Positions 26,101 to 41,900 are shown, counted from the stretch's first letter. The stretch: DNA of 64,000 nt from Diadema setosum (GCA_033980235.1 CM067077.1:11570102-11634101); one strand, 5' to 3'. Notes: generated from the sequence alone by a model not told the origin. A program made the numbers and translations.

Positions 26101-29100
26101 GGGACGCTTACCTGGAAACATTAAACTGCACATTACTTGAATAGGAGACCATTCTGAAGCAAATAATTTTCACACAAGAATAGATATATAGTGTACTCTT
26201 AAATGAATCACACAAGGATTGGAACAATCATCCTGAAGCATTCCCACTGATTCCCACTGATCAGTTACTAGCCATCCCCTTTAAGGCGTAATTTACCATT
26301 TGCATCAGATGAAACAAAAACTCAGCAATAGTGCTTCAAAATAGTTCTGAAATGTGAGTTAGGGATAAAAACAAACAATGTAAAATCTTAAACCAGCGTA
26401 ATCGATGTGAACAATAGTTCAATTTTTTTTTAGACTAAATCATCTACAGTTACGGTTCACAAGAAACATAGTTATCTCCACATTTTTTTTAGGCTTTATT
26501 GTAAACATAAATATGGTAGGATGTTCTGTGATAGAACTGACCTACACATATTCATCAAAAGTGAAATCTTTCCGTGAAGAACATTTTTTAAATCACTGCT
26601 CCCAAAGGTAAACATGACCTTTAACCACAGCAGCTGAAAATATGACAACGAAAAATGAATAAACGCAGATAACAACAAAGCAAAACAGTTTCTCCCTTGT
26701 TTAATCATACCGATGTATTGACAAATATTATGCAGCTCGTATATGGGCCATTCTCCACAAAAGGGCACCAACAGGGTTGGACAAACTATAAAATTTCGAC
26801 ATTAAAAAAGTCACGAAACTCATTTGCATTCAGAAACTTTAATACTTTGAGAACACATAACAACCAACGGGTGATTTTTGACACAAACACATTTTTCAAG
26901 AAATAGCATTGAACTTGAACACATTTTTCATAGTTTTTACCACCCGTCAGATACGTTACCATTAGGCTTTGGACAAGAAAATGGCTGTGGATGTATAATT
27001 TGTGGACCATTAATGTAAATATCTATTTCAATGTAAACGTAACTAATATGCGCACATGACTAAACAGTAATTCTTGAACTTTGATCGGTCCAGATGTAAA
27101 AAAAAAAAGAATTGACGTTTGAAGCCTGTAAGTTAAAATCAGCGCCAAAATTATTTCGTATAAGATACACAACCCTATATTCCAATTATTATCTCTAATA
27201 CACTTTGATCTTATATTGCTTTAACACAGTAATAAAAGTAATACATAAGTACTGAAATTATCAAAGAAAGCTAATTGCACGCGCACTTTACAACAGATTT
27301 CATACATTTCGAGTTACAAGGAAAGAAAAAAATGGTAACGTATCTGACATACTTCTTCCACAAAATTTCGTTACCTAGATTTGTATCTCAAGATGACGAT
27401 AAACTCAGTCTTGCTTTATATCTTACATCCAAACGAATTACCAACCATAAACATTAATATTTATAACCCTAGTTAATCGCCTTGACACTGCTCAGTAATA
27501 CAAAGTCATACATTAATCATGATATCATTATTTGCATGCATTAACAAAATTTACGCAATAACATAATTATCTTCTGTTTGAAATGCATGACTGAAACTTG
27601 ATTTAAAATGTACAATATAGTCCATTTTCTTCTGTTATCTTATTGATTAGATATCTGCCATTATTAAGGTGGAACAATATCAACAATAAAAATCAAATCT
27701 ATTACCTATACGAGTGCAAGGAAGATATACGGTCATGTCGATATGGTAACGTATCTGACAGACATCTATACTACAAAATGTTGTTACTGTGAATTAGCCA
27801 TAAAGTAACATGATGATAGACTCGCCCTTGCATATTGTCTACATCAAAATGTTATAGCCACCTAGAACATATCATAACCTCGGATAATCGATTTGACATA
27901 TTTCAGTTAGTAAAATTATTAATCGATAACATACACAAAAAAGTTAACCCGAGACGTTACTATAATTCTGTTTCAAATATAATGACTGAAACTTTTGATA
28001 TCTAATGAACAATGTACAGCCTATTATGTAGTTCTGTCCCTCTGTTAACGCATATATAGATATGCAACATTATTCAGTTTGGAACAACATGATGAAGTTG
28101 AATAACTCCGAGTGAACAGACAAATATTTCACTTCCAACGTATAAAGGTAACGTATTTGACTGCTGACAGTTTAATCTTATAAAGACAATGTTCACTTGG
28201 GCTACATGTGTTTCGGCTCTGCTCCTAACAAAAAGACCCAAAAGAACCTTGTAAAATAGTATAAAAGATTTCATTCCCAGCAAGTAGTCACGTTGCATAT
28301 ATGTGTCAGAAGCTTTGTATAATGTATCAATGTATTTCCACAAGTCCTGTCATGAAATTTGTTTTTAAAAAGCCACGGAGCAATACGTTAGATAATGGTG
28401 GAAATAACGTAACCGACACAACCCTCAAGTAACTAAAACTTCTTTGCATTAACACATCTGATTCATCATCCACTCAAACATTTCGGTATCTTAAAACTTA
28501 CACTATATTGACGTATTCCACATCTTCATATTTTTTTTTTTTTTACATTCATAGAGAGCCAAGACAAAAAAAAAAATAGATTAAGGAATCATAAATATTC
28601 TCCTTCCACGTATCAGTTGACAATAAACATTACGTTGCCCCTGTACATAATGTGGCAAGTTTTAAAGGGAAAATCCGGGTCGAAATTAATAAAATTAAGA
28701 AGGAAGAGAAGCAAAAGATACAATCCGAGTATACCAAGTAAGGAAGATAATACATATCTAAATTTCACATCTTCAGAAAACATTTCTTGACCAGTCTTTA
28801 TGAAGATTCTAATGAGCAAGTCGTTGATGTCATTCGCTCGTAATTTGTCATTATGTTATACATGACATTTTTGAAATTCTTACTTTTTTGCAGAATACCT
28901 GTACAGGCAAAAAACGATATGTCAGAACAAATATCATCTGTCATTCATTCTGGATTGATAGAGGGAAAGCTTTATACTAAATCATATATGATATATTAAA
29001 TTTTGATGTCTGAAAATAAAAGGTGTAGAAAATTGTGAGGGAATTACATCATTAATTTGCTCATTTCAAAAAAAGAAATGTTTTCCGAAAAAAAAAATGA

Positions 29101-32100
29101 AATATAAACACGTCATTATTTTCCTTTTTCAAGAGTCGACATGTCTTGATCAGAAACAGGAACGCGATAATGGATTTGTCTTTTCCGCTCCTTCGCTAGA
29201 AATGTGGGGTCACTCTTTTTCTTTCTCTCTCTGTATCCATAGGAGTTCTGTATCTCAGCAAACATTTTACCCATGTCTTTTCCCTTCTAAAATACACGAG
29301 AGACAAACAGAGAGGGGAAATATCAGCATGGGAGTTGTATATGCATATTATTTAATAATAAATAACACATAAATATAATATATATAGTCGTCGTGTACGT
29401 AAGAACAGGATATTATCATCCAATAAGATTCCTTACCAGTCGGGTAAGATACGTTACCGTGCCAATGCAGGGTAATGTTCTAACGTATAACATGCGAGCT
29501 ATCACACACACGAAACAATATCATGCGTACGCAAGATGTCTTTAAGCCGTATAACTGTTCCATCAACATTAAATAACTTTCAAGGTGTCATACTAGTCAA
29601 ATAAATAAATGAACTATACTCTGCCGATATTCAAAAATGAAATTCTTACCAACCACGTAGCCGGGACGACTAACAAACGGCGAGAAGCCTTACATCTCCC
29701 TCAAACTCTCGGTACTAAACGTAATGCAACATCACGCTCAAAGTGGTCAAGTGGCCGCCATGCTTTGAAGAGCAGAGAAGCATTAGGTTATGCAAAATTA
29801 GAGAATTAGCGCAAAGTGCGTTGCGCCTATTTTATGCACTTTATGCGGTAACGTATTTGACGGTAACGTATTTGACGGTAACGTATTTGACGGCCTTAAT
29901 GTTCAACATTGTGTTTTCACAAAATAACAACTTTTTCTTTCGTAACTCCCATGTATGAATACAAGCAATGTAATGTGCTTTAAAGAAAAATGCATTATAA
30001 CTCTATCAACAAAGTACTTTTTCTGTAATAGAGCAAAGTTTCAGTAACGTATCTTATTTCAGCTTATCGTAACATGCACAATTGCAAACTTTGTGTCTGA
30101 ATATATTTATCATTATAGAGTTTCAGAATACACTATTTGTATTTATATAATCTTGAAATGGACTTCATTCACTAGACCGACATACAGATCACTGCTTTAT
30201 TGTCTTCATATTTTTTAGGGCGTCATACAAAAAGTAACGTATCTTATGGAGATTTGGAGACACCATCGCTAAGATTGCAGAAAAAAATATACAAATCTTT
30301 TTTCGCTAAGCATTATGCTTTTTTATTTAGGCACCGAAGGCACTATAAATTAGTGAACAAAACATCGATTTCTGATATTACGGTAAAGAGCGAGAGCGTG
30401 AAATATAATCACAGAGTTGGCTGGAGACATGGGTAAAATCAACAAATATATATTTCATGTTGTCGTATATAATTTTTTCATGAGGTGCTGTGACCTCAGT
30501 TGATTTTAATTTTACTCATTGTATTCTCTAGTATAAATAAAAGTTAAAAAAATGGTTTCCTGATGAAAAAATCGTGTTTTATGGCCTAGAGAAGGTTGGA
30601 GACAAAAAAATGCCCTTTGGTGCCCCTTTTCGGAGAATGGCCCATATTATACAAACAGTATGACTATCATTATTACGTCAGCGCGCGCTCATTTAAAACC
30701 ACTATGTTATCATTATCGTGTATCGTTTTGTTGTTAATAGGGGATTCGTGGATATCCTATCTTATTTACTGCCGCGGTGTGGTTCCATACTGAACGCAAA
30801 AGCGAACGAAGGGTTGACCCCTCTGCACGTGGCAACCTTGAGACATCAAAACGAGTGCGGAAAAGTTCTCCTCCATCACGGCTGCAGTCCAAACGAGAAG
30901 GTTAGTTCTGAAAGTTTATTTCATTTCATTTCATTTTCAGCATGTATTTCATTAGACGGTGGCCATTATCCTTGCATTAAAAAAAAACACCCATATGTTA
31001 TTCTGCAGACATGTATCATAGCATTTGACGGATAACAGTTGATAATAGGTTGCAGAAACAAAGAAAGCAACATTATCTAAATAATACACTGCTTGTACAG
31101 CGTGTCCCAGAAAAAATGAAACCGGGTTTCCATGAACTTTTTTACTATCGAAATCATGCATGTTCTTTATGAGATATACATCAATGGAAAGATAAACTTT
31201 TCTTCTTTCGAATGGTGTAAGTTGTGATTCCTTTATTTTCTTCTTTCGTTTGATATACAACTTATCGTTGTATCGATAAACTTTTCTTCTTTCGAATGGT
31301 GTAAGTTGTGATTCCTTTATTTTCTTCTTTCGTTTGATAAACAACTTATCGTTCATCGTTCATGCATGACTGAGTTAGAACAATGAACAGTGGTGCTACC
31401 AAATTCTCATTTGCACGCTTAAATGGAGACTCGAAGTGAAATTTTCAGACTTTCAACGTTACGTTTTCGAAAAACAAAGTTCGTAACCCAAATATTCACA
31501 TTTTCTTCTTTCATATGAGACCCTACGCGTCAAATATGAATAACGCATGCTTGACAAAAATTTGCATGAAAACATGCTTACATTTCTACCGATTCTACGG
31601 ATAGTCGAAAAACGAGCATTCAGCTCCCCGACTTAGCATTAGACAATAGGCATTGCACCATTGAATTCACACAAAACAACCGCAGTGCTACAGTGAATGT
31701 TGTGGGGGGGGGGGGGTATTTACAGAGAATGCTGCATGAGACGGAAAGCCCTTTGTTGTCATTGACTTAGAATAAGCTATGAGATGTAACCAATAATTGA
31801 AGACTAATGTGAGGATTTTCAGGATGCACGTAGTCAAATGGCTATGGGAAATCAACATTACAGCAATGATACACATTATTTCACTGTTTTCATTCCTCTC
31901 CACATTTCCCTCACGCGTGGTTAGTCCTTCATCACTGACAGGGCTTTGAAGTTTTTGAAGGGGGAGGTGAAGCATAAAGAGAGAGCACATCACTTTATTT
32001 ATTACTGAACTTGCGCTTCTAACATTTCAAAGGTACTAGTGCAAGGCAGAGAATCTTTTTTTTTTTTCTTGTTTTTTCATGTATTTTCTTTTCTTGTTTT

Positions 32101-32884
32101 TTTTTTTTTTGGGGGGGGGGGGGGCTTGGACGGGTTTTTTCGGTCCGTTACTCCCACCCCACCTTCCCAAACATTCCGCTGATGAACACCCTGTGCTCTG
32201 TAGTTAGCTGCATGGTCAGGCAAGCTCATGATCATGTGCTAATTAATGACCCTATTCACAACCGAACCGTCTGTAACAATCCGTTTTTAATACCCCTCCC
32301 TTCATGTAAGTGTAAATTCATTGAAGCATGAAGGCCATTATTATCTGCCAAGTTGGGCGCAGGTGTCGGGAAAGCTAACTGGCTCCTTATTTACTATCTA
32401 TCGAATATCTGGGTAAAATGGAGCATATTTTCAAATTAAGTTTTCTCGAGCAGGCGTTGATCTTATGAAAGGAAAAAGAATGGATGTTAAGGCTATGATT
32501 TTAGTCTTTTTTTGGCAAAAGATTAGTACTGAAAAAGTCTGAAAACTTCATAGTCGCTATTTGTTCGTGCAAATGAAAATTTAGTGCATTAGTGTCTATT
32601 GTTCTTAACTCAGTCATACACGAATTTTGAACAATGAGTTGTGTATCAAATGAAAGAAGAAACGTTTATCTTTCCATTGATGTTTATCTCATAAAGAAAT
32701 TGTATGATTTCGATAGTAAAAAAGTGCATTGAAACCCGGTTTCGTTTTTTTTTCTGGGACACGCTGTATGTATCACGAAAAGTTCAGACAACACAAAACA
32801 AAACCATGCATCTTGCAATACACGTGAAGGCAAAATTAAGTGTAGAGTAGGCCTATACACGTCATAATGGTCGAGTCCCTATCC

Positions 32885-32922
<38 letters not shown>

Positions 32923-35900
32923 GTATAATAAATCAAAACTCTAAATATCATTCGGCGACGAATTAATTGACTGCTATCCGAATAAAGAGCAATCAATGTT
33001 ACCAAAAGATAAACGGACTGCAGAATCAATGGCCTTGTAGGTCAATAAACGATGCCATTAAAAACAAGAAAAAAAAAAAGCAAAGACGATTAGATGTGAT
33101 ATCAGACATGTGAGACAATGTCAGATATGAAACTCTCTATTGGTATACCTATACGTTTGCTGGAGTCAAATGCTTTACTTACATACCAAGGTAAGAGACA
33201 AAGGACTGAAGGAAATGATATGGTTGCATACCTTCAATGTGACCTTTACAAAAAAATAATAATCATGTGGTATATTGTATAGGATTATAGCAAGGATACT
33301 GCTCAATATTAGTCGACTTTTTCTCCCCACTTCATCATAAGCTGGAAACCTTGTAAACGTATATTTATACGGCTGTTTACAATGCAGAATGTCGGATGAT
33401 ATATGTTGCATTGATCATTACATTATCATGAACATTATTGGTGTACCAAATAAACATTATTGTGAATGAGTGGGATCTTACCGTAAAATTTCTTCATGCA
33501 AGGAGCCATTTTTTTTCTTAGTTTGCTAAGAATCAATTGATTGTGAAATTGATGCCATTTTCCAACATACATTGTAAGTTTTTGTTTGTTTCTTGCTTGG
33601 TTGGTCTATTAAATCGCATTAACTCGTAGCGCCAATGCTACGTACTTACTTTTTTGTGATTAAGGAAGAAAAACGATGTTTCCGGTTAATTTTCTTTTTT
33701 TTCCGCAAAATAATTTAATTTAAACTACACTTCGCTTTACAAAGTTATACTTTTGACTGCAACATAACGAATGCATCGTTTGTATATTTCAACAAAATTT
33801 GCGATGCCTTTTCAGCTACTGTATATAACTTTATTTCACTTCTCCAAATTTTAGGACAAGAAGGGAAACACTCCTCTGCTTGCTGGGATGGAAAGACCAC
33901 ACGACGACCTTGAGTTCATGTTCGAGGCCGCCGACCTTGATGTCACCTCCACAAATAAGAAGGGATTTAACGCACTTCACCAAGCCGTTTTCCACAACCG
34001 TCGCAAGTAAACTTCCATAATCCATGTTTCACACATCCTGAGGATGTTATTAGCTATATATATATACATATATACATACATACATATATACATATGTATA
34101 TAATTTATACAGGTTTACCCCAAATATTATTGCTGAGGTCATTAATCTTTTGTCATAAAAGTTAACGGTCTTATTAGCCAACATGATAAGAATTGAACAT
34201 TTTGTATTACGTCCATGCGTTTACTGGAGTGTGCGGCTTTTTTTTTTTAAATCAAAGTGATATTACAAATATCTTATCACTTGAGAACCCAATACAAGGA
34301 CACTCTTATTTCCTGAGCAAATTTGATAAAGTTGCCATCATCACATTGATGTTTACGCACGATGTTGTATGCATGCACCAATCTAATTTCCACGTTTACA
34401 ATATCTGCTAGTGTGTGAAGATATTTCTCGCAATCCTGCTTTTTTTTTTACTTATTTGCATGTCCGTGAAACCAAAATAAGTATCCCCACTCAAAGAAAA
34501 TAAATAGAATAATGATAAAACAACTTAAAATATTATGTATTAATTCTTATTTTGTTACCACGGCTTATATTCGCCCGAAATTTTTGACGTTTTAAGAACA
34601 TGGGGGAAACGGAAAATCAATGTCAACCGAGTTCCAACAAGTAGCTTCATTTTTATCATCATCGTCATTTTTCACCATCTACTGCAGAACGGCTCAACTG
34701 CTGTTGGACCGTTTTCCTACCCTGGGGCCTACCCTCGCAAGTTCTCAGTCTACCCTGCATATCGCAGCCATCAACAACTACGCTGAAATGCTGGAAATAC
34801 TCTTGAAAGCTGTACGTAGGCAAAACGAGACGTTATCATTTCAACATCCTTGACACAAATATTATCTCTACACGTCTGTAGTCCTCTTTTATTTTTGCAA
34901 CTTCCACATACCATCTTCTGCTACATATTGTTTTCCATGTTTAATTATAGCTATACGTAAACGTACGTAAACGTAAAAAAAAAAATCCCTTAAGGACCAC
35001 GTCTTATTCGTTAATTTTCTATCGTGTTTTGAGTAATCTAGTTGCTTTATTTTTCATCTCTGTCAAAAAACACAATTCTATGTTATATTTCAAGTATTTG
35101 CTGTCGGTGAATTGTGTAGGTTTTATTTCCTTTCTCTTTTGTTTTCTTTTTTTTTTACATTTTCTCTTACTCTTGCATGCCAATAATGCTGCATACTGTT
35201 CCTAACAAGAAACGTTTATACTTCTGATGTATTTGTATGGAAACTGACAGACAGGCATACAGATAAGTAGACAAGATGGTAACAGTAAATAAAGACAAAT
35301 ATGAAGAGCTTGCTTCCAGAAGGCGCTAAATTCATTGAAAAGTAATGGATTTAGCACCTTTTGGCTACAAATGGTCATAGAAACAGGTCTGATTGAATTG
35401 CAGGGATCTGTAAACATAGATGTCCTAAATGGAAACAAAGAGACTCCCCTGCATCTGGCCGTACAAGAAGGCGGAAGTGAGTGTGTCGAGCTCCTGCTCG
35501 CTCGCGGAGCCAACATCAACGCGAAGAGCAGGAAGGGAGAAACGCCACTACACATGGCAGCGCGGCTGGGCGACAATGACAAGAAGGCTAAGGATACCCC
35601 GACTTTGTCCGAAGTAAGTCGGTCTTCCAAGTATCAAGTCCATTGTGTGTATTGGCAGGGTTTGACATTACCCGTGGTCCGGTGGCATGTGTCACTATCA
35701 TATTGATGTCGGGTCAAAAAATATCCAAAGAAATATTACCTTTAAATGGTGCCATTGGGCAGCAAAGATTCATAATATAGTTTAATAGTGTCCTTGCTTT
35801 TTTTAAAGGGCCAAAACAGTTCTTTTTCGAGTCCCTAACATTTCAAAGTCAAAAGATGTTAATGGCTCAATCGGACCAATAGAGAAAAATATCAGTGTCG

Positions 35901-38900
35901 AGCCATGGTACAATGCAGCAGTAAAAAGCTTTAAGTTTGTCAAGTTTCTATACCCTCCTCAGTGATTGCGACTAATATGTGACTCTGCACCTCAAAACAA
36001 ACAAAAAGTCGCCAGACATAAATTTTTAGTTAAGACCATATTCTGAAAGAGCAGACTTTAAGCTTTAAAATGATGTATAACTCAAATCATATGGACTCTC
36101 CTAACCTATCTAAAAACTGGAAAGAAAGCACAAACTCAGGAAAAGTGTGAACTGAGAAAAGAGGCTCTGAAGTACAGTGTCTATTCAAGCGCTTAATCTT
36201 TACCAAACCGTGCTGGCTGTGCGATGAATGGGACAAAAAAACAGGAAGTAAACCACCAGAGTAACAACAATGAAGGGATTATTAGATTAAACTGAAATTA
36301 AGCACACCTCATTAACACATTCTGTCCATGATTAATGCCAACTTTCAAAGTAGTAGCACTATCCTTTCAAAAGTTATTAGAGTTGAAAGTGAAGGGTGTG
36401 GACAAGGTTTTTCAGAAATGAAAAAGGGATTCTAAAGACACACCTATTCACACTATTCTACCAAAAATGTTCGAGATAAACTGCTGAAAAAACACACTTT
36501 CCTGCCCGTTTTATGATACCAAATTTTAGCACAATGTAAAAGAAGACCCGTTCTTTCAGAAAATATGAAAAAGTCAAGTTCGGCTGGGTTGACCCATTTC
36601 ACTTATTTTCAGTCCTCACGCAAAATCAGTGTGCGCGACTTTATGTTCGTTTTGAGGTGCACGGTCACATATGGTAACAGTCGTCTATATCGTCAGTGTC
36701 GACATAACTCGTAATACACTCAACAATGCTCCTCATTTCACTCAAAATATTATGTCTCTCTCTGTGTGTGTGTTTTCTTTTTTTCAAATCACGTCAATAT
36801 GAATCTCTCATACGAGATTTGTTGCCGGTAGAGCGGTGAGGCAAGTCGTGCAACTCAAAGCAAGACGTCCTTCAGTGTGACGTGATGCACGATGTGAGCA
36901 GAGTTCAAAGGATGTGCTATTTAATCTTTCATAAGTAACGTTGACCTTCCCCAGTCATTCCATGACTCTCCAGCTAAACCCATCTACCAATAAGGATTTT
37001 AACAGCACAGTTACAGTTCTCCAGATTTCTTGCTTGAAAACTAAACAAAGCATGATTTCCATTTTTTTTTTTTTTGCGAAATGTAATTTCATTCTTTTTT
37101 TAAATTTCATTCTTGTGTCGTTGTCTTTCTTGTATGCAGTTGAAGGAGAAATTCAGCCAACACGGAGTTTCGTCCACAGCAGACGCCTTGCTCGTCCTTC
37201 TTGTCAATAATGGGGCCAAGGCGGATGAAAAAGATCGACGCAGCAAAACTCCACTAAACTTCATCAAAAACGAGACCCTTAAGGACCTGATAGAGCGACT
37301 ATCCCTTGGAAAGAGGTGAGAATAGCACCTGGCATTAAACGTCACATAAGTCTATTTAAAGGGAGCTTCAATAAGAAGATTTCTGTACGTCTAACAAACG
37401 AAATAGCAATTTCGGATGATAACAAGAATTCTGTACAATTCTGACACTAAAATCTTTGTCCTCGATTAGCTGTGGTGAATTCTAGCTGGTTTATTTTGAA
37501 GGAGTAGCTAGTCCTGCTCCTATATTATATAAAAATCCGATGTTGGACAGTAGTGCTTTACTGCTTATAAAAGATTTGATTATTGAAGGGGTTTCTCTGC
37601 TAAACTGTTGTTGTCATTTGTGTTTCGCCGGTGAGACAAGTGGTAGTATATCTAAAAACAGAGCCTCATTCAAACCTTTCAGTAGTAGCGCATGCTCTTT
37701 CCAATCATTTTGGGTAGAAAGTGCTTGTTGAGTGTGCTGCAGTTGGGAATAGTCTTCTCTTTTTGAGGGAAAGAAAGTATATTTATTTCAAGCTCATGCA
37801 TGTTCATGTATTATCTGCGCTCAAAAAGAAGTGAGCCAGCGCAGTGCACCAGCATATCCGTAATTCAGAGGCCTCCTTTTTGTTTTCTTTTAGAGAAAGA
37901 GATATCGCTGCAGAATACATTGTGCTGCCATTTCTTATTTTGATAAGGTTATAAACATTCACATTACCGGTAGCTTGCAGGGGATTTCTTTCACGTAAGC
38001 ACTTTTTGTTGTTGTTGTTGTTGTTATTTACTCTGCTACTTTGACACGTAAGCATTGAAATCGAAACAAATCAAGTACAGTTAAATCAACGTTTTTTATA
38101 ATCGAGTTTTGGATTTGGTACAAAGTTGACGATTTGATATGAGAATATCAAATACAAAACAAAGCAAAAAATAAACACGTAACTTTTGGCCACACTGCTC
38201 TGGCTTCCGGGTTCGTGTTCCCCCTTTAGTAGTTGGTATAGCGCCAGCGTCGTGCCCGGTAGACCGCAGGTCGTCAGCGGGTGTGGCTCAGCAGGTGTGG
38301 CTCAGCTAGCGACGCTCGTCCCTCGTACCGGTAGTCGCCCCAGCATGACAGTCCTGCTCGCCGACGCTGATTCAAGCCCCGTACCGATGTGTTCTATGTG
38401 CTAACCAAAATGTTTCTCTGCCTGATATTCCCTAACATCAGTACTTATAAACAAACTACTGAAATCAATTGACATACGGCTCAGACAGAAATATGCATTA
38501 AAAATTCTCCTCTCAAAGCAAACTATTTCTACTTACTAAATCAAGACTTCCCGAGCACCTAATCACATTCCTGAATATCATTAACCTAACTTCACAGCCG
38601 GATGAGCTCGCCTGCATGAGCCTAACATAATGATGTAATACGGCATAACTGAATCCAATGAACTAATTTTCTTTTATATATTTTTGTCTGGGGTATCCCA
38701 ACCAACAGAGGCGCCATTGACGTAACGAACTTGTATGAAATCAATGGATATATATAAACACTCGAGGCAAATATATTCCTTTCCTGACAATTTCAAAGCT
38801 GCAGTTATTTTTTTCCTTCAAGCCGACCTCACCGTAGACATCATAAGTATACCTGGTAATTATATGGGAGATCCGCAGAAAAAGCCGGCTACTGTCAACT

Positions 38901-41900
38901 GGCAGTCGGCTACACCTTACAAGCACTTTTAAATTATTATTATTATTATCTTTTTTTTTGGGGGGGGGGGATGAGCGTACACTGAAACGTGAAGAGAGGA
39001 AACTTTCTATACATGGGGAGAGTAGGCATAGAGATAGAGAGATGTTACTGATTTGATGTTCGTTTTGTTATGGTTCTTATTAAAGCCTGGTCCTGGAATC
39101 TGCACACGAAGAGAGAGTCGTGCACGATAGCGGAAAAGGCTTTGTCACGCACATTGCCGACATTGTCAATGGCGATGCACCTCAAGGCTTGCAAGGTATG
39201 TATGGGTATTCGATAGCCCTGCTCTACATTGGATAAGACATCAGATTCTGACAGATTTACGGTTCAAATATCGATTCACCTCAGACATTCCTACAGGACA
39301 TGCTCCACCCACTTTTGCACACTTGAGAAATGAGCAAAGAAGGAGCAAAAATTACCATGGCGATTCCGATATGAGCGCTCGGAAGAATACAGTTAGTAGA
39401 TAATCCAATCCACTGTCATGTTATATGAGAGATTATGCCGCAGGAAAGAAACTGGCAACTGAAATAGCTGTACACAATTGCGTGTACAGATTATTGTGGG
39501 TCAGAATATGTCTTTGTTTAGCAAAGCCGGGAAGAAAGAGAGGCTTCCGAATATTTGCAACAAAAATAATAATATTGGTACAAATGCAGTCATTTTATTT
39601 TTTCTGGACCTGCAATTTGTAAATGCCAGTATGAGGACAAACCAATATCATAATCAAAATGTATAAACACAATTGCAGTTGTAAATAACTAAAAGATACT
39701 GCACTACAGCAGACCCCTGCAGTGTATTTGGATTGATATTTAATAAATATGGATATTTATGCATAGCTCTTGTTAATTGGACAATTTAATGGATTGAGTG
39801 CGATTTTTTTAGAAATGCCGTATATTGAGAGCGGTTCAACCCAATCCAGTTAACAGATTTCATGGTCGATATTACCTTGGGAGAGCCACAGCTTACACTA
39901 GAATTTTGGTTTAACACTTTAATGACAGCGATGACTCTTCATGTTATATTATGCAGGCTTTGAGGGGGTGCATCGCGTAGAACCGGAAGAGATTCGACTG
40001 GAAGAGTTCATAGGTGAAGGAGCCTTCGGCAAGGTTCACCGTGCTGTGTGGAGGGGGACTCCGGTGGCAGTGAAAGTCCTGTCCACCAAGAAGAACCAAA
40101 AACATGATGTCGAAAGAGAGGTTTCGGTGCACAAGTGAGTTTTTTTTTTTTTTTTTTGCGTTGTTGTTGTTTTGGTTGTTTCTTTTTGACGAGTGAAACT
40201 TCGAACACGGGAAGTTGACATAAATAATCAGAGTGGCGAGAGATAGTTTCAAGAATGGGTGGAGGGGCTGTGTTGGGGAGTTCCGCAAGCATGGGGTTTC
40301 TATAACATTACTTACATGAAGGAGTACAGTCTACTGGGTAACTATCTGGGTTCTAATTACTACCAATCTGTACTGTTATATCCACTTGCTTTTAAAGCTG
40401 GACCAATCTTCAGGGGGAAAAAAGCAACAACAATCTTCTGCTGTATTCGTTGTGTAAATATCCCACTATGAGATATTAACAGACAAAGGGTTGACCCCAT
40501 AAAACCTACACTAACAAAATGACTATTAATGAAACAAAAATTATAAAAGACTGTAGTGTCTATCTTCGACATGCAAATTAATACAGTATGCGAAGAGGAC
40601 AAAAATATTTGTGTTGTACCATCCGTACTGAAATGAATCAAGAATGACTTGCCATAGCCATGATAAGGCCAAGTTACAATGTGAGTGTGTGAACATATTT
40701 CAGTACGAGGTATCGTGATTGTGCCCTTTTTTATTGCCCTTTTGATAGCCGCCATCACTAATTAAAATTTATTACTGTCTTAACAGGCGAACTCGACATC
40801 CTAACATCGTCCGCATGATGGCGCTCTCGTACAAAGACAAAGAGACGCTCTTAGTGATGCAGCTCGTTGAGGGCAGCAACTTGCAGGACTTGCTTTTCAG
40901 CGACAGCCACCAGCACAAGGTCTGCAATAACATTTATTCGCTTGCTTACTCGCATGTCCGCCACCTCCCCCTTTTTTCTTTTGCACCATACAAAGGGAAT
41001 ACATAAGGTGTCATCACTTTGGACTCACCCACCTTCCCCCCCCCCAAAAAAAAAAAAAAAAAATAGATAGAGACTTTGAAGTGTTAGCGTGTCAAGGTTA
41101 TGTTTTTGCGCTGAAGACATTTTTTTTTCTTGCCAGCTGAAGAAACCCGGAAGTTGAATGAGTGGGTTTGTTTGCTTTGTTTTGTCTTCATTTTGTTTTG
41201 TTTTTTTCTTTTGTTTTGGTATTTGTTTTTTTTGTTTTTTGCTTGTCAGCTTAAGAAACCCGGAACAAGAAAGAGAAGATGATGAGCTGAATGGCACCAA
41301 AGGTTGCGCTGAAGAATACATGTACTCTTTAAATAAAAGTGTTCTAAAGTTTTGACAGAATGTAGTTGATAATGACCTGCTGTTCCTGTTTGTATTTCGT
41401 GATTCTCTATCGTTTAAAATCCGATCTTCTTTGTTTCTTCCTTTCAGATGTCACTCACGAAAGCTGAAAAGGTCCAGATAAGTCTTGAAATTCTTCAGTC
41501 CATTCGGTTCCTTCACGAATCCAAGATACTCCACCTCGATATCAAGCCCTCTAATATCATCGTAAGCAGCACTATATTTCTTTTTTCTTCTTATCTTATT
41601 TGTTTGTTTCAGTCTGCTAATCATACGGATTGTGACCTCTTACAAAGTTTCCTTACATACACAACTTGTTCGGGAGTATACATTATAAAAAAAAAAAACA
41701 ATCAAAATATCCATTCATTAAAGCTTGCAAACATGAAAAAAAAAATGAAAGTGGTAATTTTTGCCACGGTTTGAATCTTTGATTATTGGTCCAGTAATAA
41801 CTCTCGGTGTACGTGTGCACGCATGTGACGCATGTGCATAAACACACATCATTATCATACAACATTTAGCAGTCTCACTAGGCATTTTCACATCAGCCCG

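Noticed and set aside
29847..29891. CRISPR-like direct repeats
   Set aside because: Units are 15 bp head to tail with no spacers, in a eukaryotic intron, and belong to a motif family spread in both orientations.
37316..39956. RING-finger exons expected after the ankyrin block
   Set aside because: No C-x2-C...C-x-H-x2-C pattern was found in any plausible exon; the linker exon and kinase are joined in phase instead.
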